A model generated the notes under the pieces. The model did not search any database. It saw only the letters and a list, made by a program, of their open reading frames with translations, and was not told the origin of the DNA. This document shows, in pieces, positions 63,937 through 64,000 of a stretch of DNA of 64,000 bases (positions are counted from its first letter, which is position 1; each line of letters starts with the position of its first letter). Source of the DNA: Streptococcus parasanguinis (GTDB taxonomy: Bacteria > Bacillota > Bacilli > Lactobacillales > Streptococcaceae); the NCBI RefSeq assembly GCF_032163505.1, contig NZ_CP134147.1, positions 1,144,501 to 1,208,500 on the forward strand, in the 5' to 3' direction. The translations under genes were made by a program, and so were the position numbers.

Positions 63937-64000
63937 TTATTCTTCAAACTGCGCTTGAACAAATGCTAGGGCACCTTGTCCATCACGTGTCAATTTAATG
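63937..64000 (-). CDS. lacE: C-terminus of lactose PTS EIICB (runs off window)
   Basis: Reading in from the right edge on the minus strand gives IKLTRDGQGALAFVQAQFEE followed by TAA at 63939-63937. The short tail and its position directly before lacG fit the end of LacE, the lactose-specific permease/phosphotransferase. Only about 20 residues are visible, so assignment rests mostly on synteny. Confidence 0.6.
   Translation of the reverse strand, partial: IKLTRDGQGALAFVQAQFEE

Overview
The window is a stretch of chromosome from a Streptococcus, most likely of the mitis/sanguinis/parasanguinis group. Evidence is the low-GC coding style, UUG-started rpsT, the streptococcal neighbourhoods cpsY-lspA-rluD-proBAC and ypmB-like-aspB-asnS, the nucleoside-salvage block next to coaA/rpsT, PepV, LdcB, and a lac operon ending in lacE-lacG. 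The species cannot be fixed by eye. No rRNA, tRNA, CRISPR, prophage or transposase gene was seen.

Layout. 1-950 is the 5' part of uvrB. 1213-5298 is an AT-rich cassette: a three-gene LanFEG-like ABC transporter divergent from a response regulator/histidine kinase pair, resembling peptide-antibiotic immunity loci but with no bacteriocin genes. 5401-9525 holds a CPBP protease and a glutamine-type transporter in which two binding domains are fused to the permease. 9900-14985 holds a heterodimeric ABC exporter and an MFS transporter. 15044-19028 holds a DUF1003 protein, asnS, aspB and a YpmB-like protein. 19245-23359 is a set of small regulators and stress genes (marR, yaaA, DUF1836, hemolysin III, a MocR-type regulator, a small membrane protein). 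23607-29132 has a second heterodimeric ABC exporter, a YjbR protein, cutC and a YpmS-like protein, and is bracketed by a near-identical inverted repeat. 29408-37147 is one long nucleoside uptake and salvage operon. 37238-39078 has coaA, rpsT and a small P-loop kinase. 39109-42825 is an envelope operon (LdcB, a TcaA-like protein, a DUF6574-like protein) whose last two members share an unusual N-terminal module. 43219-49549 holds housekeeping and repair genes including pepV and uvrC. 49750-54679 is a six-gene operon led by hemW. 54999-56522 is an ABC-F protein behind a complex leader. 56808-62315 is proBAC and rluD-lspA-cpsY. 62443-64000 is lacG and the end of lacE.

Signals between genes. A 138-bp repeat occurs three times (9707, 13545, 56577) and folds as a cloverleaf with compensatory base changes. 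A second repeat of about 177 bp occurs as an inverted pair (23421, 29221) plus a larger relative (42969) and a fragment near 27800. Six genes (marR, yaaA, the DUF1836 gene, the RsmC-like gene, uvrC, hemW) have an extended -10 or strong promoter whose -10 box ends 6 or 7 bases before the ATG and no Shine-Dalgarno, which predicts leaderless mRNAs. The ABC-F gene has a promoter, a three-codon upstream ORF with a very strong ribosome site, competing stems and an intrinsic terminator, which looks like an antibiotic-responsive attenuator. The glutamine transporter also has a terminator between promoter and start codon.

The window is rich in drug and peptide export or protection functions: a LanFEG-like set, two heterodimeric exporters, an MFS carrier and an ABC-F protein.
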